In this document: positions 22,472 to 35,158 of the stretch, piece by piece
How the letters are laid out: the number at the start of each line of letters is the position of its first letter
How positions within the stretch are numbered: the stretch's first letter is position 1
NCBI RefSeq assembly: GCF_000189635.1
Contig: NW_002476432.1
Coordinates: 678,534 to 742,533, forward strand
Length of the DNA stretch: 64,000 nucleotides
Direction of reading: 5' to 3'
From: Tetrahymena thermophila SB210
Lineage: Eukaryota; Ciliophora; Oligohymenophorea; Hymenostomatida; Tetrahymenidae
The notes under the pieces: model-generated
Seen by the model: only the letters and a program-made list of their open reading frames with translations
Database searches by the model: none
What the model was told of the DNA's origin: nothing
Program-made: the position numbers and the translations under genes

Positions 22472-24916
22472 ATGGATAGAACACATAAATTGAATTATCA
22501 GCGTGATGTTGAGCAATACTTAGAAAAAAATAAAGTATATGACATTTTTGAAAATTTGATGAAAGATTTAGTTATTGATTAGCCTGCTCAACCCTTAGAC
22601 TATTTAATAAAGAAATTGTCGGAACCTTAACGTAAGCAGCTAGACTTGCATTTTATTTAAAAGATTATTTTCATCTTGAAAATATAAAATTATTTCTTTA
22701 TCAAAAAGAAAAGAGAGTCTTCGTTGTTGGACCTCCTGGCTCAAAAACAACTGAATTAGCACTTTAATTAGCAAATGAATTCAAATTTACCTGCATCAGT
22801 GTTGGAAATCTTCTTAAGAAACAAATTTCTATGAAAAATACCTTGGGAGAAGAAATTGAAAACTCCATCTAAAAAGTAGGTTATGTTCGTGATGAAATAG
22901 TCATCGATATAGTTAAAAATGAAATCGAAGAGATGGAAAGAAAAAAATAAAACTATTTGCTTGAAGGATTCCCCAAAACAAGAGTTTAAGGTCTTGCTTT
23001 ACAAAGAGTAGGCATCATTCCTGATACTTTCATCATTTTGAATTAAGATGAAAAGAGTATCAAGCAATCTTGCTAGTAAATAAATAAATGAATTTGTTTA
23101 TCTTTTATTTTAAATAAACGAAAACTCTTAGCCCAAAAAAAGTTATTCAAATTAACAAGAACCTCTTTTTAAGATTAATTAGTAAAGAAAAATGGAAAGA
23201 TTTCAAAAAAAAACCAAAAATTCAAAAAGAAAACATAAACTTAAAAACAAATCTTCTAAATAAGCAATTAAATAAATTGAATTTAAATACTTTTAAGTTA
23301 AAATAAATAAATAAATGATTTAAAACAATAAGTCCAAGATCTAAAAGTAGATTGATAGATAGATTATTTAATAACTTCTAAAATATAAGTAAAAATAGAT
23401 GAAAGAAAGAGTGTTTTGCCTTTCAAATAATTTATTTTGATGTAAAAGGGTTTTTTTATTAGCAAAATACCTTCTTAGTATTTGTTTAAAGAAGATGAGC
23501 TATTAAATTAAAATTTGAAAATCTTTTTTAACTATTAAAGACAAATAAATAAATAAATAGTTTTAAATATTTTGAATCAACTTTACATAATTACAATAAT
23601 ATTTTATCAATTATAATTTAAATAAAAATAGCAACAAAATTTCCTCAAATTAGGATGGATACTATTCAAATATCCCTTTAAGCAAAGTAGAAGAATATGC
23701 CTCCAATCACGCTTTAGAATATACTTTGTAAATATTAATTTATTTATTTATGAGTTAATTCTTTGGATAATAATTGAGATCTTATTGAAAGAAATTTAAA
23801 AAAATTAATTTTTTATTTATTTAATATAAAAGGAATTTAAATCATGTGAAAGAAGTTTATGCTAGATATTTCTTTGAAGTTGATGTTAACAATGTTTCTT
23901 CTGATGGTGAATTACTTGAAGATATGGCTGTAATAAACTAATTTTTATCCAATGAAATATTATTTATTATTATTTTTTATTTATTTATTTTAGCGTTTGA
24001 TGGAATTCAAGATAAATCCTAAAGGTCCTAAAAGAAGTGCTAGAATACTTGTTATTGGACCTCCTGGTAAATAATTTATTTATTTATTTTTAATAATTGT
24101 TTGTTATATGTTTGAAATTAATTTTATAAAAGGATCTGGAAGATCAACTTTAGCCAAAAAATTAGCTTAGAAGTATGGCCTTGTTTATGTCTCAACAACT
24201 GAGTTAATTAGCGATTAAATTGCCAAGAAGACAGAAGTTGGTAGAGTTGCTTTGAATCTTCTTAACAGAGGTGAATTAGGTAAAAAAAATATTTTAATTA
24301 AGTTAAGTTAGATTAAATTTCAATTAATTTATTTATGATTTAATTTAAAGTACCTGATGAGATTATCAATGGTTTGGTTGATAACAGATTAAAATAAACT
24401 GATTGTCATTTGCAAGGTTACGTACTTGATGGCTATCCTAAAAGCTTAGTGTAGCTTCTTTGTCTTGAAGATTTAAATATAAATCCCTCTTTAATTGTTG
24501 AGTTAGAATGCTCTGACGAACTTGTTATTTAGAGATTCTAAGGAAAGAAAGATAATCCAAATGAATCCATTGAAAATATCAAAAAGAGGTACCTATTTAT
24601 TTATTTATTCATTTGATTGCTTACATCATTTTTTATTTAGTGATAGAGTTATTTATTTATTTTTTCATTTAGTTATTTAACTATTCACTTATCTTTTTTT
24701 CTATTTTAACTTTCTACTTAATTTCCTTCTATTTTTTATTATATTAAGTAAGACATTTAAATTAATTTTATATTAAAAATTAGATTACAAAGATGGAAGG
24801 AATTACTTAGAAGCATGGAATAAACATACAGCAGATTAATTTATAAAGTTTCTGCTACTTTACCTCCTAAAAACATTTTAGAAAATGTATGTTTTCATTT
24901 GGAAAACAGTGGTTGA
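22472..24916 (+). CDS. Adenylate kinase 8-like protein with two AK domains
   Basis: Eight exons: 22472-22631, 22709-23075, 23632-23727, 23833-23929, 23994-24066, 24133-24279, 24351-24588, 24784-24916. All phases agree; 436 residues, stop TGA. The architecture matches AK8 (about 480 residues in human): an N-terminal helical part (VYDIFENLMKDLVIDQP), AK domain 1 (VVGPPGSKTT, then NYLLEGFPKTR) and AK domain 2 (VIGPPGSGRST, then GYVLDGYPKS). AK8 interconverts adenine nucleotides and is linked to cilia in animals. Both P-loops deviate: domain 1 is one residue short around the GK pair and domain 2 has Arg268 instead of the catalytic Lys. Activity is therefore doubtful. The 556-bp third intron (23076-23631) is unusually long. 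Confidence 0.8.
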
Positions 24917-26238
24917 TTTAACAAATAAACAATAAAAATTACATATTTTAATTATTTTTTATTTTCTGTAAGTTTCTTTGATTTTCAGTTTAGTATAATT
25001 AATTGATTCACCTTACAAATTACTTTACAAAATCAAAAAATTATGAATACTTCTTCAGACATTAATAAATTTATTATTTGAATGGATAGGATAGCATTAT
25101 GATATCTAATATTTATGTTTATTTTATGTTGGTAGATTATTTTAATTCTTAATCTATGAACCAAGTTGATAATATTTTAGCAACTATTATTAAATTAAAC
25201 ACAAAATAAATAAATAAATAAATAAATGCATTTGTATTATTAAATTTACCTCATTTCTTTGAATTAGAAATTAAATAATAATCTAAGTGATTACTCTAAA
25301 TTTTTAGAATTTAAAGTTTTAAAAACTATTTCTTAATTATTAAAAATTATAAAAATTTTTTAATTTATTAAAAGAAAAAGTAATTAATAAATAATTAAAT
25401 AAAGACGATTAATCAATTATCCTATAATTAATTCAGAAAGAATACTAAATTTTATATGGTTTTATATTCTCGCAATACATAAATTAAGTAATTTATAAAT
25501 ATACTTCCAATAATTAAATTCATTTATAAACCATAAACGAATATGATATAAATATATTATAATTTATTTTATGAATCTTACTGATTTTATTGGCTTTAAA
25601 AATTAAGTTAATCATTATTACTGTAATTTGAATTAGACAACTTTTTATCTGATAAATAAACTAATTAATTGAAAAAGCGGAGTAGCTTTTAGAATAGATA
25701 GATTATTTTAATTTGTTTATATTTTTGTTTACAAATAAAATGTTTTTATTAGTTCATCATTTAGCAAAATAATAATTTGTGATTAGCAAGAAATTAAATA
25801 AAAAATTATTTTTTAAAATAGAATATTGGTAGATATTTTATTTGCAAATTTTGATTGATATCTTAAAAATTAGATAAAAGTTTCACTTACTTAATTTCTA
25901 TCGTTAAAAATTATTCATATTTTCATTAATTTAAATTAATAGAAATATTATTTAGCTTTTTACAGTTTGAAGAAACCTCTATTTCTATCGTTAATAGTTA
26001 AAGAAATAACTCTTTGAATCTTTTTAAATTAAAAAGATAATCGAATTTTATATGATGATTGATATTAATTATCTAAAAAATGCTTATAAATACAAGCCAA
26101 TCATAAAAAATAATCAAAAAATAATTAATTAAATATTCAAAAATTACTATAATCAGTAATCAATAAAGCTTTTGAAATAAGCAGACATTTAAAGAAAATA
26201 GAGCAAAAAAGAAAAATATTTTTGACACTTTGATAAAA
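24917..26238. other. Intergenic region
   Basis: AT-rich spacer; no exon or RNA gene recognised. Confidence 0.6.
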
Positions 26239-26964
26239 ATGATGAAAAGAGACCTGTAAAAATTTAAATATGTTGGAGGTGGCAAATTTGAAAACGTGCC
26301 ATATCAAAATAAATTCAATAAAGAATAAAAATATAATGATAGAGATATAAATGATAAAAGACTTCCAAAATGGGATTTAATCTACAAATTTTCAGATAGA
26401 AATAATATAAATTGTAAGTATCACCATGAGACTACAATCGAAATTACAAAATTCAAGCCAACTAGAAAAAATTATGGACCCTCAAGCAATCTCCATTAAG
26501 TTTAGACCCAATAAGACTAATATAAGCCTACTATTAAAATAGTAGAACAACAGCCACCAAAATCAGCAAGAGACTTTACTGAGAGAACTCCTAGAGCAAT
26601 TAGAACTATCCCAGACAATAGTGATGAGCTTAGAATAATCAATGAGAAAAAATATTTGTTGCCCCACATGCGCACCATTACTCCTAATGGCAGACCTATA
26701 AATGTAAAGCATGTAAGTGAATTCAAAAATAGTGAAGAGCTGGACATTCTTAACCAAATGTACCATGAATTACCTCATATGAGAACAAAAACACCTAACG
26801 GAAGACAAATTAGAGAACCAGCAACTCATTTTATCTCCAATGAAACAGATTTTATCAACTAAAAAAAGCATCTCATGCCTTCTATGCAAAATATCTAACC
26901 AGAAGTAAGGCAAAACCTAACCTCGAGAAATAAATCTTAATTTACTCTTGCTTGGGATGCATGA
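26239..26964 (+). CDS. Small basic protein with a twice-repeated LPHMRTxTPNGR motif
   Basis: Single exon of 241 residues (starts Met-Met) ending TGA. Base composition and codon use are clearly coding. It is rich in Lys, Arg, Asn, Gln and Pro, has no signal peptide or membrane segment, and is probably extended. The motif LPHMRTITPNGRPI recurs 42 residues later as LPHMRTKTPNGRQI, with a weaker LMPSMQNIQP near the C-terminus. Family not recognised. Extended basic repeat proteins of this type are often bound to filaments (for example microtubule inner proteins), but that is speculation. Confidence 0.7.
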
Positions 26965-28892
26965 TAATTAATTAACTATATTATAATTCATTCATATATT
27001 AATTAGACTAATTTTTCACATTAAAGTATAGCCAATTTACCAATTAATAATAACTAAATTTTCGAAAACTACTCATAGACTTCTTTAACTGAAATATCAT
27101 AGATAGAAATATTTTGAATAACAAACTCATTTATTCAATAAGATGAAATCAAAATTATATAATCAGTTAAATTTGCATACAAACAAACAAATAACTATCA
27201 ATTTTGAAAATAAATAAACAAATACAATTAATTATAAATAAATAAAAGAGTTTATATATTATTTTATGTTAGCATTTTTCCATTTATTTTGCTTTTCTAT
27301 AAATTAAAAAAATAATTTTAATATATAAAATTTTAAAAATCATTTTTTAAAGAGATTTAATCAAAAAAATTAACAATCTTTAAAAATATTTTGAATATGA
27401 CGAGACGAACTCAATATCAAAAATAAATTAAAATATGAAATTAATAGCAATTGATATTAATATGAATAATTAAAATATGAAATATTTTACTTTTTTTAAA
27501 AGTACATTCATTCATATTTAAAATGAAGTAATTAATTGTTTTAAAAGAAGTTATAAATCAATAAATACTATCATCTCTAAGTGAATATAAAAATAGATGA
27601 AAATATAGTTTTACTTGAGTATTTAGAGTATCGATTTTTTGATGTTTTCTATTTACTTTTAAAATTCATCAATTAAATTTCTAATTAAATGTTTAATTTT
27701 TTACTTAAAATATTCATAACACTGTGTAACTTCATTTTAATTAGTAAACCAGTTTTAACTTCAGGTTGAAAATTTTTATTTTTTTAATTTTAAAGGTGAA
27801 TTAGTTTGATTTTTTAGTAGCCAGTGATAAAGTGATAACTATTAAGGTGTTTATTAACTTAAATTTTTTATCTTACTTTTTTTTGCAATTTATTAAAAAA
27901 CTTTAAAACTTCTTTAAGGAAATTAAATCATATAAAAAAAGAATAAAGTAAAAGCATAAAAATAAATTTATAACTTAAAAGGAATATTTAATTAGTACTA
28001 GACTAGTCAACAAAAGAATACAAAACAAAATTTGAGTTATTTATTTATTTATTTATTTATCTTTATTATTACTATTGAACAGCGGGTTGATATCCTAAAC
28101 CAATTTATTAAAATATCCTTGTATATTTGTAATAATGATAAATGATGAATTTTTTATTTCAGAATTTACAAATGCAATATAAATACAAAATATTTTTCTT
28201 TTAATCATTAATAAATGAAAATATGCTATGCTGAAAAAAATAATTTTGCAATTCTTTAAAAATCCTATTTGGTTTTCTTTAGTATTTACTTAAAGAAAGA
28301 AATCTACTACTAGCTAAAAAAATCAAGTATGTTATTTATTTTTCAAATTTAGGTTACTTTTTGTTAATACTATAATCATTCTTCTCATTTTAGAAGGAAT
28401 CAGAAGGAAATTTTCTCTATCTATAAAAATATATTTTTTGTTCGTTTTGATTCAAAAATAAAACCTTTTTCAAAAAAGAGAGAGTATTTTATGCTTTTTT
28501 TCTGAAATATATATGTAATAAAATCAGAATTAATAGTATATTTTTTCTATTTACAAACAAAATTTGGTACCTTTACAATATCCTTCTTCTTTTTACAGAA
28601 AGTAGATCAGTTAGCTACTGGCCAAATTATTTAATTAAAAAAATTATTGTTAAAAATAAATTTAAAATTCTTAAATTACATTGTAAAACTTAATAATTAA
28701 GAACCACGAGTATGTAAGATAATTTATAGTTAAATTACGATAAAATAAAAAACGAATCAGCCAAATTTAATTAAAAGTTTACTCTATTAAATTAATAAAA
28801 AGTTTTAAAATCAGAAGGTGGTTTAGTTGATTTCTCAATAATTAATTTTTAAAAAGAAAAAAAACAAAATTTTAGAATTAACTTAAAAATAA
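26965..28892. other. Intergenic region
   Basis: 1.9 kb AT-rich spacer between + strand genes, with TTTA arrays near 28040. No exon recognised. Confidence 0.6.
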
Positions 28893-31102
28893 ATGATGGA
28901 ATCTTTCAAGAAATTAGATATATTCCCTTAGCCTATATAATTCAATTCTATTGAATAAGCAACAAAAAAAAAAACAGTTACTGGAGCTTTGTTATCTATG
29001 CTAGTATTGCTTCTTTCTTTAAGCTATTTTATATATGAAAGCTATCTCTATCTGAGCAATCAAATTGATCCAATATTTAGATCATAAGCTTTTGTGAGAA
29101 ATGATTTAATTAATATCCCCTTAAATGAAGAATCAGTCGCTTTTCAATACATTTAGTACATGATTATTTAAAATCAAACAGAATTTCCTTCTGATAAAAC
29201 ATACATCTCTTATGTCGCTAGGTTTTAATATCAGAATAAAGCAGATCTACAGTCAGTTATCCTCGATATAGCTGAATGCAAGAGCCCTAACTTAAAAGGA
29301 CTTCTTTGTGTTGATTTTTCTAAATTAGCAAATAAAGTATTAAGCTATGATTTTACTAATAATATAGCATCTTCTGTCATGATTTATGCATATAAATGTC
29401 ATGATGTTGATTAATTCAAGACAACCGTACCTGATAATTGCGCTAGTCCAGATGAAATAGACGCATATATTTCACAACAAAATTATATCATGGCCTATAA
29501 AATCTAGCAATAATAATTTAATACAACCTCTAAAAAAATGGATTTAAATTACAAAAATTAATTTATTTCCATAGATTCTAGCTAGGTTATGATTTCTGAA
29601 TTCAAAGTTTAATTGTAGCACACAGAAATAGTCGAAGGAGCTTTTGTTTAACAAAAAACCTCATTTGCCTCTCCAATTTCTTTTACAATCAGCTAATATA
29701 GCATGGATTATTAAACATATTCTTAAAATGAAAATTCTAAATATTTTTCTTGTGTAGCGCTAGACGTTGACGAATAAGTCTTTTTTACTCAAATCAAATA
29801 TCCTACCTACCCTGAGGTGCTTGCTATTTGCAACAGTACTTTTGCACTTTTAATGTGTTTAGGTTATATAGCAAGAAAGCTCTCTTTTACATTATTGAAG
29901 GATTAGATGCTTCTCATGTACATGCAAAACATCTATTAAGGACAATATTTAAATATCTTGCAATAAAATAAAATTCTAGAGTTAAACCAAACCCATAATG
30001 TTTAATAAGATGATGATAATGATATATAATTACAATATGAAGAAAAAATGAACTAAATTTTTATTCCTAATATAAATGCTAAACAAAGCGGAAGAGTATT
30101 GAACCAAAAAAGTAACAGAGGAGATTTTTATATTGAGACAATGACTGAAAGAAAACAAAAGGATATTTCTTTAACAGAGTCAATTTAAACTGAAAAAAAA
30201 ACATAAATCGAAACAAACTTTAAAATAAATGAATCTGAAATTTAAAATATTAATTAATCTATAAATTAATGCTCAACAGAAAGAAACTAAACCGAACAAT
30301 AACCTCTGTCGTCTACTAGAACTAATTATAACTTTAGAATTTTTTCTTTAGCGAGTTCGCCTTTACAAAATAAACAAAGATTTACTTTGAATTCTCAAAG
30401 AAGTATAAAAAAATGTAAAACCATAAATGTATAATTTGCTTAAGATCAAAACATTTGTCAATCATTGCAATCATAGACTTAAATAAACAAAGAAAATTAG
30501 TTTGATAATTTAAAAAAGAAATTAAACGCTTATTCGAGCTAATAGTTGAGCAAAAATATACACTAACTACTCTTTAAGTTTTAGTAAATTTAATTTCATT
30601 TATTTATAAATTAATTAATTTGTTATTTAAATAAAATTAGGTTAAGAAATTAAATCAATTATCAAAAATCTAAAGGATTGAATCCAAAAACTAAGTTGCT
30701 AGTTGAAGAATAAATTAACAAAAGTTTAGATTTTATTCATCTATAAAAAGAAATACTTTTTTTGAAGAAAGCAATTATGGTCTTGTTAAGTAAAGATTAA
30801 TTTGCTATGATACCTCTAATAGGATGTTCTGAAAAAGGAATAGATTATATTTACAATAGAACAGACTAAAAGAATTCTTTACAAGGTAAATAAATATTAT
30901 GACTCATTCTTTATTATAATAAACTGAAAAATTAAAAAATTAAATAATAGATGAAAAGAAATTAAATCATTTTGAAGAATTGCTGGCCTTGTCTTTTAAC
31001 GATAATTAAACGAGCGATTAAATAAACTATTTCTTAGCAAAGTGTTAAAGTTAAGAGTATTTATCAGATATTGATAAAAGGATACTCTCTTCTATCATTT
31101 GA
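28893..31102 (+). CDS. Ciliate two-TM membrane protein, paralogue 1
   Basis: Three exons (28893-30583, 30641-30885, 30951-31102), introns of 57 and 65 bp, 695 residues, TGA stop. A short cytosolic-type N-terminus (FKKLDIFPQPIQFN, then KKKT) is followed by a hydrophobic segment (ALLSMLVLLLSLSYFIYES), a roughly 250-residue lumenal or extracellular domain with Cys at CKS, LLCVDFS, YKCHD and NCAS, a second membrane segment (EVLAICNSTFALLMCLGYIA) and a long Gln/Ser/Asn-rich cytoplasmic tail. The C-terminal block KTKLLVEEQINKSLDF is shared with the gene at 38061. From general knowledge this plan belongs to a large family of ciliate transmembrane proteins of unknown function. Confidence 0.78.
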
Positions 31103-31347
31103 TAAAATATTTATTTCAATTGTTAATTGTACATATTTGTAATATATACTTACTTACATACCTTGTCATTCCAAAAATAAATTTTTAACAAAAATATTAA
31201 TTAGTTATGTAACTTTAACACTATAAAATCATAAATATAATAAATAATTTAGACTTTGTAGAAATTAATTTTAAAAAATAAAGTATATAAAATATAAAAT
31301 TTAGTTATTATTTATTATTAATTTTATTATATAAGAATAATGTTAAA

Positions 31348-34300
31348 TCAATATTGTTCAATTTATTATTATTGTTCACTTTTGAATCTTACGATAAAAG
31401 CTCTTAATTCTAGTGGCTTCACTTACAGAATATTTCCTTCTGAATAGAAAATATTAATTTTTATATCATTTTTAAATAAAATTTTACCTTATTATTGTGA
31501 TTGCAATAAATCTTTATGAGAGAACATATATTTTGGGTTAATTTCTGTTTCAATATTCCATTTAAATTTATCTTTTAGCATTTATTCTTTGTTTTAGTTG
31601 GCAGTAAGTGTAACTTCTTCAATCATTTCTATTCCTTCTGGGATGCTATAGTTAGTAGAATTGACATCGTTTAAATTAGTTACTCTCAAAATATAGTTTT
31701 CTCCATAAGGCTAGAAAACAACCTTCAAGAAAGGATCAGAGTTAGACATGAGAGGGTTAAATGTTTAGGGAATTTAACTCTTTTCAAATGTGTTTGATTT
31801 AGATTCAGCCTAGAAAATTATTGGGAGAGAATCATGATAGCTTTAAACTCTTCTTGATAAAGTTTCATCTCCTTCCTCAAAGACAAGATAGTGTCTAACT
31901 TTTTAAGTCAATCCACTGTCTAATTTACCAGGTTCAAGCTCATTTAAGGGCTCTGTTACTCCTCTGTAATCATCATTAAGTAATCTGATAAAAATTTATT
32001 TTTTATAGCTGAGTTTCAAAGAAATAGTAATATTACCTTCTATGAATCATTACTTCTATTTCACCTTCATGCAAAGATGAAGCACCTTGAGAACGATCAT
32101 TAATTACAGAAACTCTTTTGCCATTATTAACATCCTTGATAACAATCATACCATTTATAGGATAGTAATTTCCACTTACTTTTTCATGAACCTATTCAAA
32201 TAAATTAAAAAAAATAATTTTTTAGAATTTTTTTACTTAAAATAATTTAAAATAATGGAAAGAATATTGACAATTATTTTTATTTTATAAATATTTCCTT
32301 AAAAGTTTTTATTACTTTGAGTTACCAAGTGGGTCTGTAGTTAAGAATTCTCTTTTATAATTCAAGACCATTAGAGTCAGTGTAAAAGGTTTGGTTATTA
32401 GAAATTTCAGTCTTTATCAGAAGGACAACTTCCTTTCCTCTAAGGTCTTTAAGAACTGGGATTCCATCAATAAATGTTTCAATTTCAACTATATTTTTGT
32501 AATTCTCGTGAGCAAAAACTTTTAATTAAGAAGTGGTGTGATTTCCCTATATCAAAACTATAGTAGCTAGTTTCCCATTAAATACAGACTAGGTTATTAA
32601 ATTTTCTTTTTAAATATATTTGTTTTATTGAATAATTTACTTGATTTTAAAGCTGAGAGTAAGGAATGGAGCTATCATCTATCTTTAAATCAGGTCTGAA
32701 GATGTATGCACCAGAGCTCTATCCAATTAAAGTCTAATATGAAGGGTAGTAATTGTAAAGTACTTCAAAATTATTTGAAGTACAATTTAGGTTATCCTAC
32801 AAGCAAGTCTAAAGTTAAAATTTTGTCTCAAATCTGTTAATTGTCAATTTAATTTAATCAGAAACATTGACAACTTCTGTCTCCTTTAGTAGTCCAACAT
32901 TTTTACCTTAAATAATATTAACTTGGTTGGATCCAGATCCAGGTACGAGCTTGTAGTAATTGTAAGAATATCCTTCAAAAGAGTCTTAGAAATATAAATC
33001 GCAATCAGTTTAATCAGTTTCATTAACGCAAAATACTTCACCTATATTAAATAAATAAAATTCATTTGGGAATGAAATCATTAATAGTTCTTGATAAGTC
33101 TTAAATAATTTAAAATAATAAATTGAATTTATTTACCATAGACAGGTTGGTTTTAAGAATTTATTAAGGTGAAGATAACATTAGGAACCTTAACTTTAAC
33201 TATGATTGATCTTGCTACTGAGGGATTATATACATTTATTAAAACAGTCTTTCCAGAATTAAGAGTTTTGTATGTCTCACTACATTTATCAGCAGTTGAA
33301 TTCCACTTGCATTGAGAGTATTTAACATTTTCGCTTATATCTCTTTCAGTAAACTCTTCCATCATTGGGTGAAGTACTTCATTTATTCTATCGGTAGAAT
33401 TTTATAATCTTTTCTAGTAATCGTAGGCTACGTACTATCTTTCAGTACCAGCCACAGCATCGTGATGTTACAAAATTCCCATATTCTTGAAATTTTAAAT
33501 AAATTTTGAAATTTAAATAATTTTTCTTTTTACAAATTTACTTATTCAAAGCCATCTAAGTTACTTAGCATCAATTTATAGTTTTTCATTAGTGATTTAC
33601 TTGACTAATTCATTTTATTTACTGAAAAAATGTTTCTGATGTGCTAGAGATATCTACCAGAATCTCTAACGTTTCCTTTAACTGCTACTCTAGAAGTAAA
33701 ATAACCAGTCCAGTATGCGTGTTCCTTATCAGCGTATGGAAGGAAATCATCTTCTTTAAGAGGATAAGAAATATTTTGCTTACGGATTTCTTCTAGATAA
33801 ATCGAAGGAGTTGAGTATAAAACCTTAGCTTAGAATTAATCAGAGCGAGCATTAATGTAATCCATAAGTCTGTCTAAGTTTTTATATTGTTAAAGGGCAT
33901 TTGAGAAATGGAAATCTGAACCCTAAGTGTGAAGTAAATGATTGGACCTAAAATGAGCAGACATCTTACGGAAATAATTAATGTACTCAACACTTCTCTT
34001 GTCAACGTTATAGTTTTCTAGCTCTGGGTTATCCATGATAGGTACATCGTTCATTAAGGCGTCAAAATCAAAATCTTTGAAAAATATTAAACACCGTTAT
34101 TTTAAATTTTTTTCAAATTAATCTTACGTGGAGGAGGATTATACATGTTATAGTTTACACAAGTAAAAATAGAATTGTCATTTCCAGAAGCTTGTTAAGG
34201 TCTCCAAACCATTTCTAGTGTCTATTCACTCAATCTTTTATCTTTATCTTAGTAATCTATTCTAGCAAACCACCAGGCATTGAAACCCATTTAGCTAAAA

Positions 34301-35158
34301 AGTGCAGCCTAAGTTGATTGATGACCAAAAGGATCAATATGCCATCCGATTTTAGGAATACCCTTTTCACCAAATTATTATTTCAACCATTGATGACCAA
34401 CAGTCATTTGGTCAACAATATCTTCATAGTAAGGAGCAGCTTCATCATTCATGCACCAACCTCCATTAAGGAATTCAATTTATCCATTATTAACTAATTG
34501 AGTGTATAAATCTCTTCTATGTTAAGGAGAATCTTTCCACCATCTATAAAGATAGGCTGTCTCTACTTGAACGAATTTTCTTGTTGAATTCTTCAATAAT
34601 TCGTCAACAACAGAGTCAATTGTGTACTGTACACCTTTTTTAATATAAAATTATAATTTGATAATCATTATCAAATATAATGTTTAATCTTCTCTGTAAA
34701 TGTAATCATTTTTATATAATAAATTAATAAAAATGATGTATTAGTTTTTACTGTAATTTTCCACAATTTATTAATCTTAAAAATTTTAGATTACATCTCT
34801 AATTTGAAATGAGAGGATAATTTTTAATAATTATATATTAATAATCAATAATTTAATTTAGAAAAATATTTATTTTTGCATGGATAAGAATAAAACTTGT
34901 AAAGATTTATTTACCTCCTTTTTGTACTACATTCTCAGAACCATAATAGTATTGATCAACAGTTTTAAGCCAGCCAACATCGTCATGTGAGTGAGGGATC
35001 AAGTGGATGTAGAGAAACTTTTTTGCATCATCTCCCTTAGGATCATGAGTTGAGTGTCTGTTGAAAACCTCGTCATCGATAAAACGTTTAGGCTACTCTT
35101 CTTAGCAAAGTGCGTTTAGCAGCAGAAGAGTAAAAAGAAAAACAAATTATGTTTTCAT
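31348..35158 (-). CDS. Lysosomal-type alpha-mannosidase (GH38)
   Basis: Complement of ten exons: 35158-34915, 34634-34128, 34074-33623, 33604-33542, 33485-33137, 33041-32641, 32588-32316, 32191-32037, 31984-31488, 31439-31348. All phases agree; 1010 residues, as usual for lysosomal alpha-mannosidases, which trim alpha-mannosyl residues from glycoproteins in acidic compartments. A signal peptide ([18 protein letters not shown]) is followed by the GH38 zinc motif [12 protein letters not shown] (about residues 55-66), [12 protein letters not shown] with nucleophile Asp182, and the later zinc-region QHHDAVAGT. The end has the family's LELRAFIV strand. All catalytic motifs are intact. Its 3' end faces the + strand two-TM gene, 245 bp away. 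Confidence 0.95.
31440..31487 (-). other. 48-nt intron of length 3n without a stop
   Basis: The last intron of the mannosidase gene (GTAAAA...CTATTCAG) is 48 nt and contains no TGA, so retention would insert 16 residues without breaking the frame. Family similarity of the joined sequence (QQQ|EGNILQVKPLE) favours splicing. Confidence 0.55.

Noticed and set aside
26517-26766. Minus-strand frames over the repeat-motif protein
   Set aside because: Shadow of the + strand gene, which has the coherent composition and ends at TGA.
32589-32640. Short 35-nt intron in the mannosidase gene ending at AAAAAG
   Set aside because: It leads to an early TGA; the 52-nt intron ending CCTAG restores the frame and matches the family.
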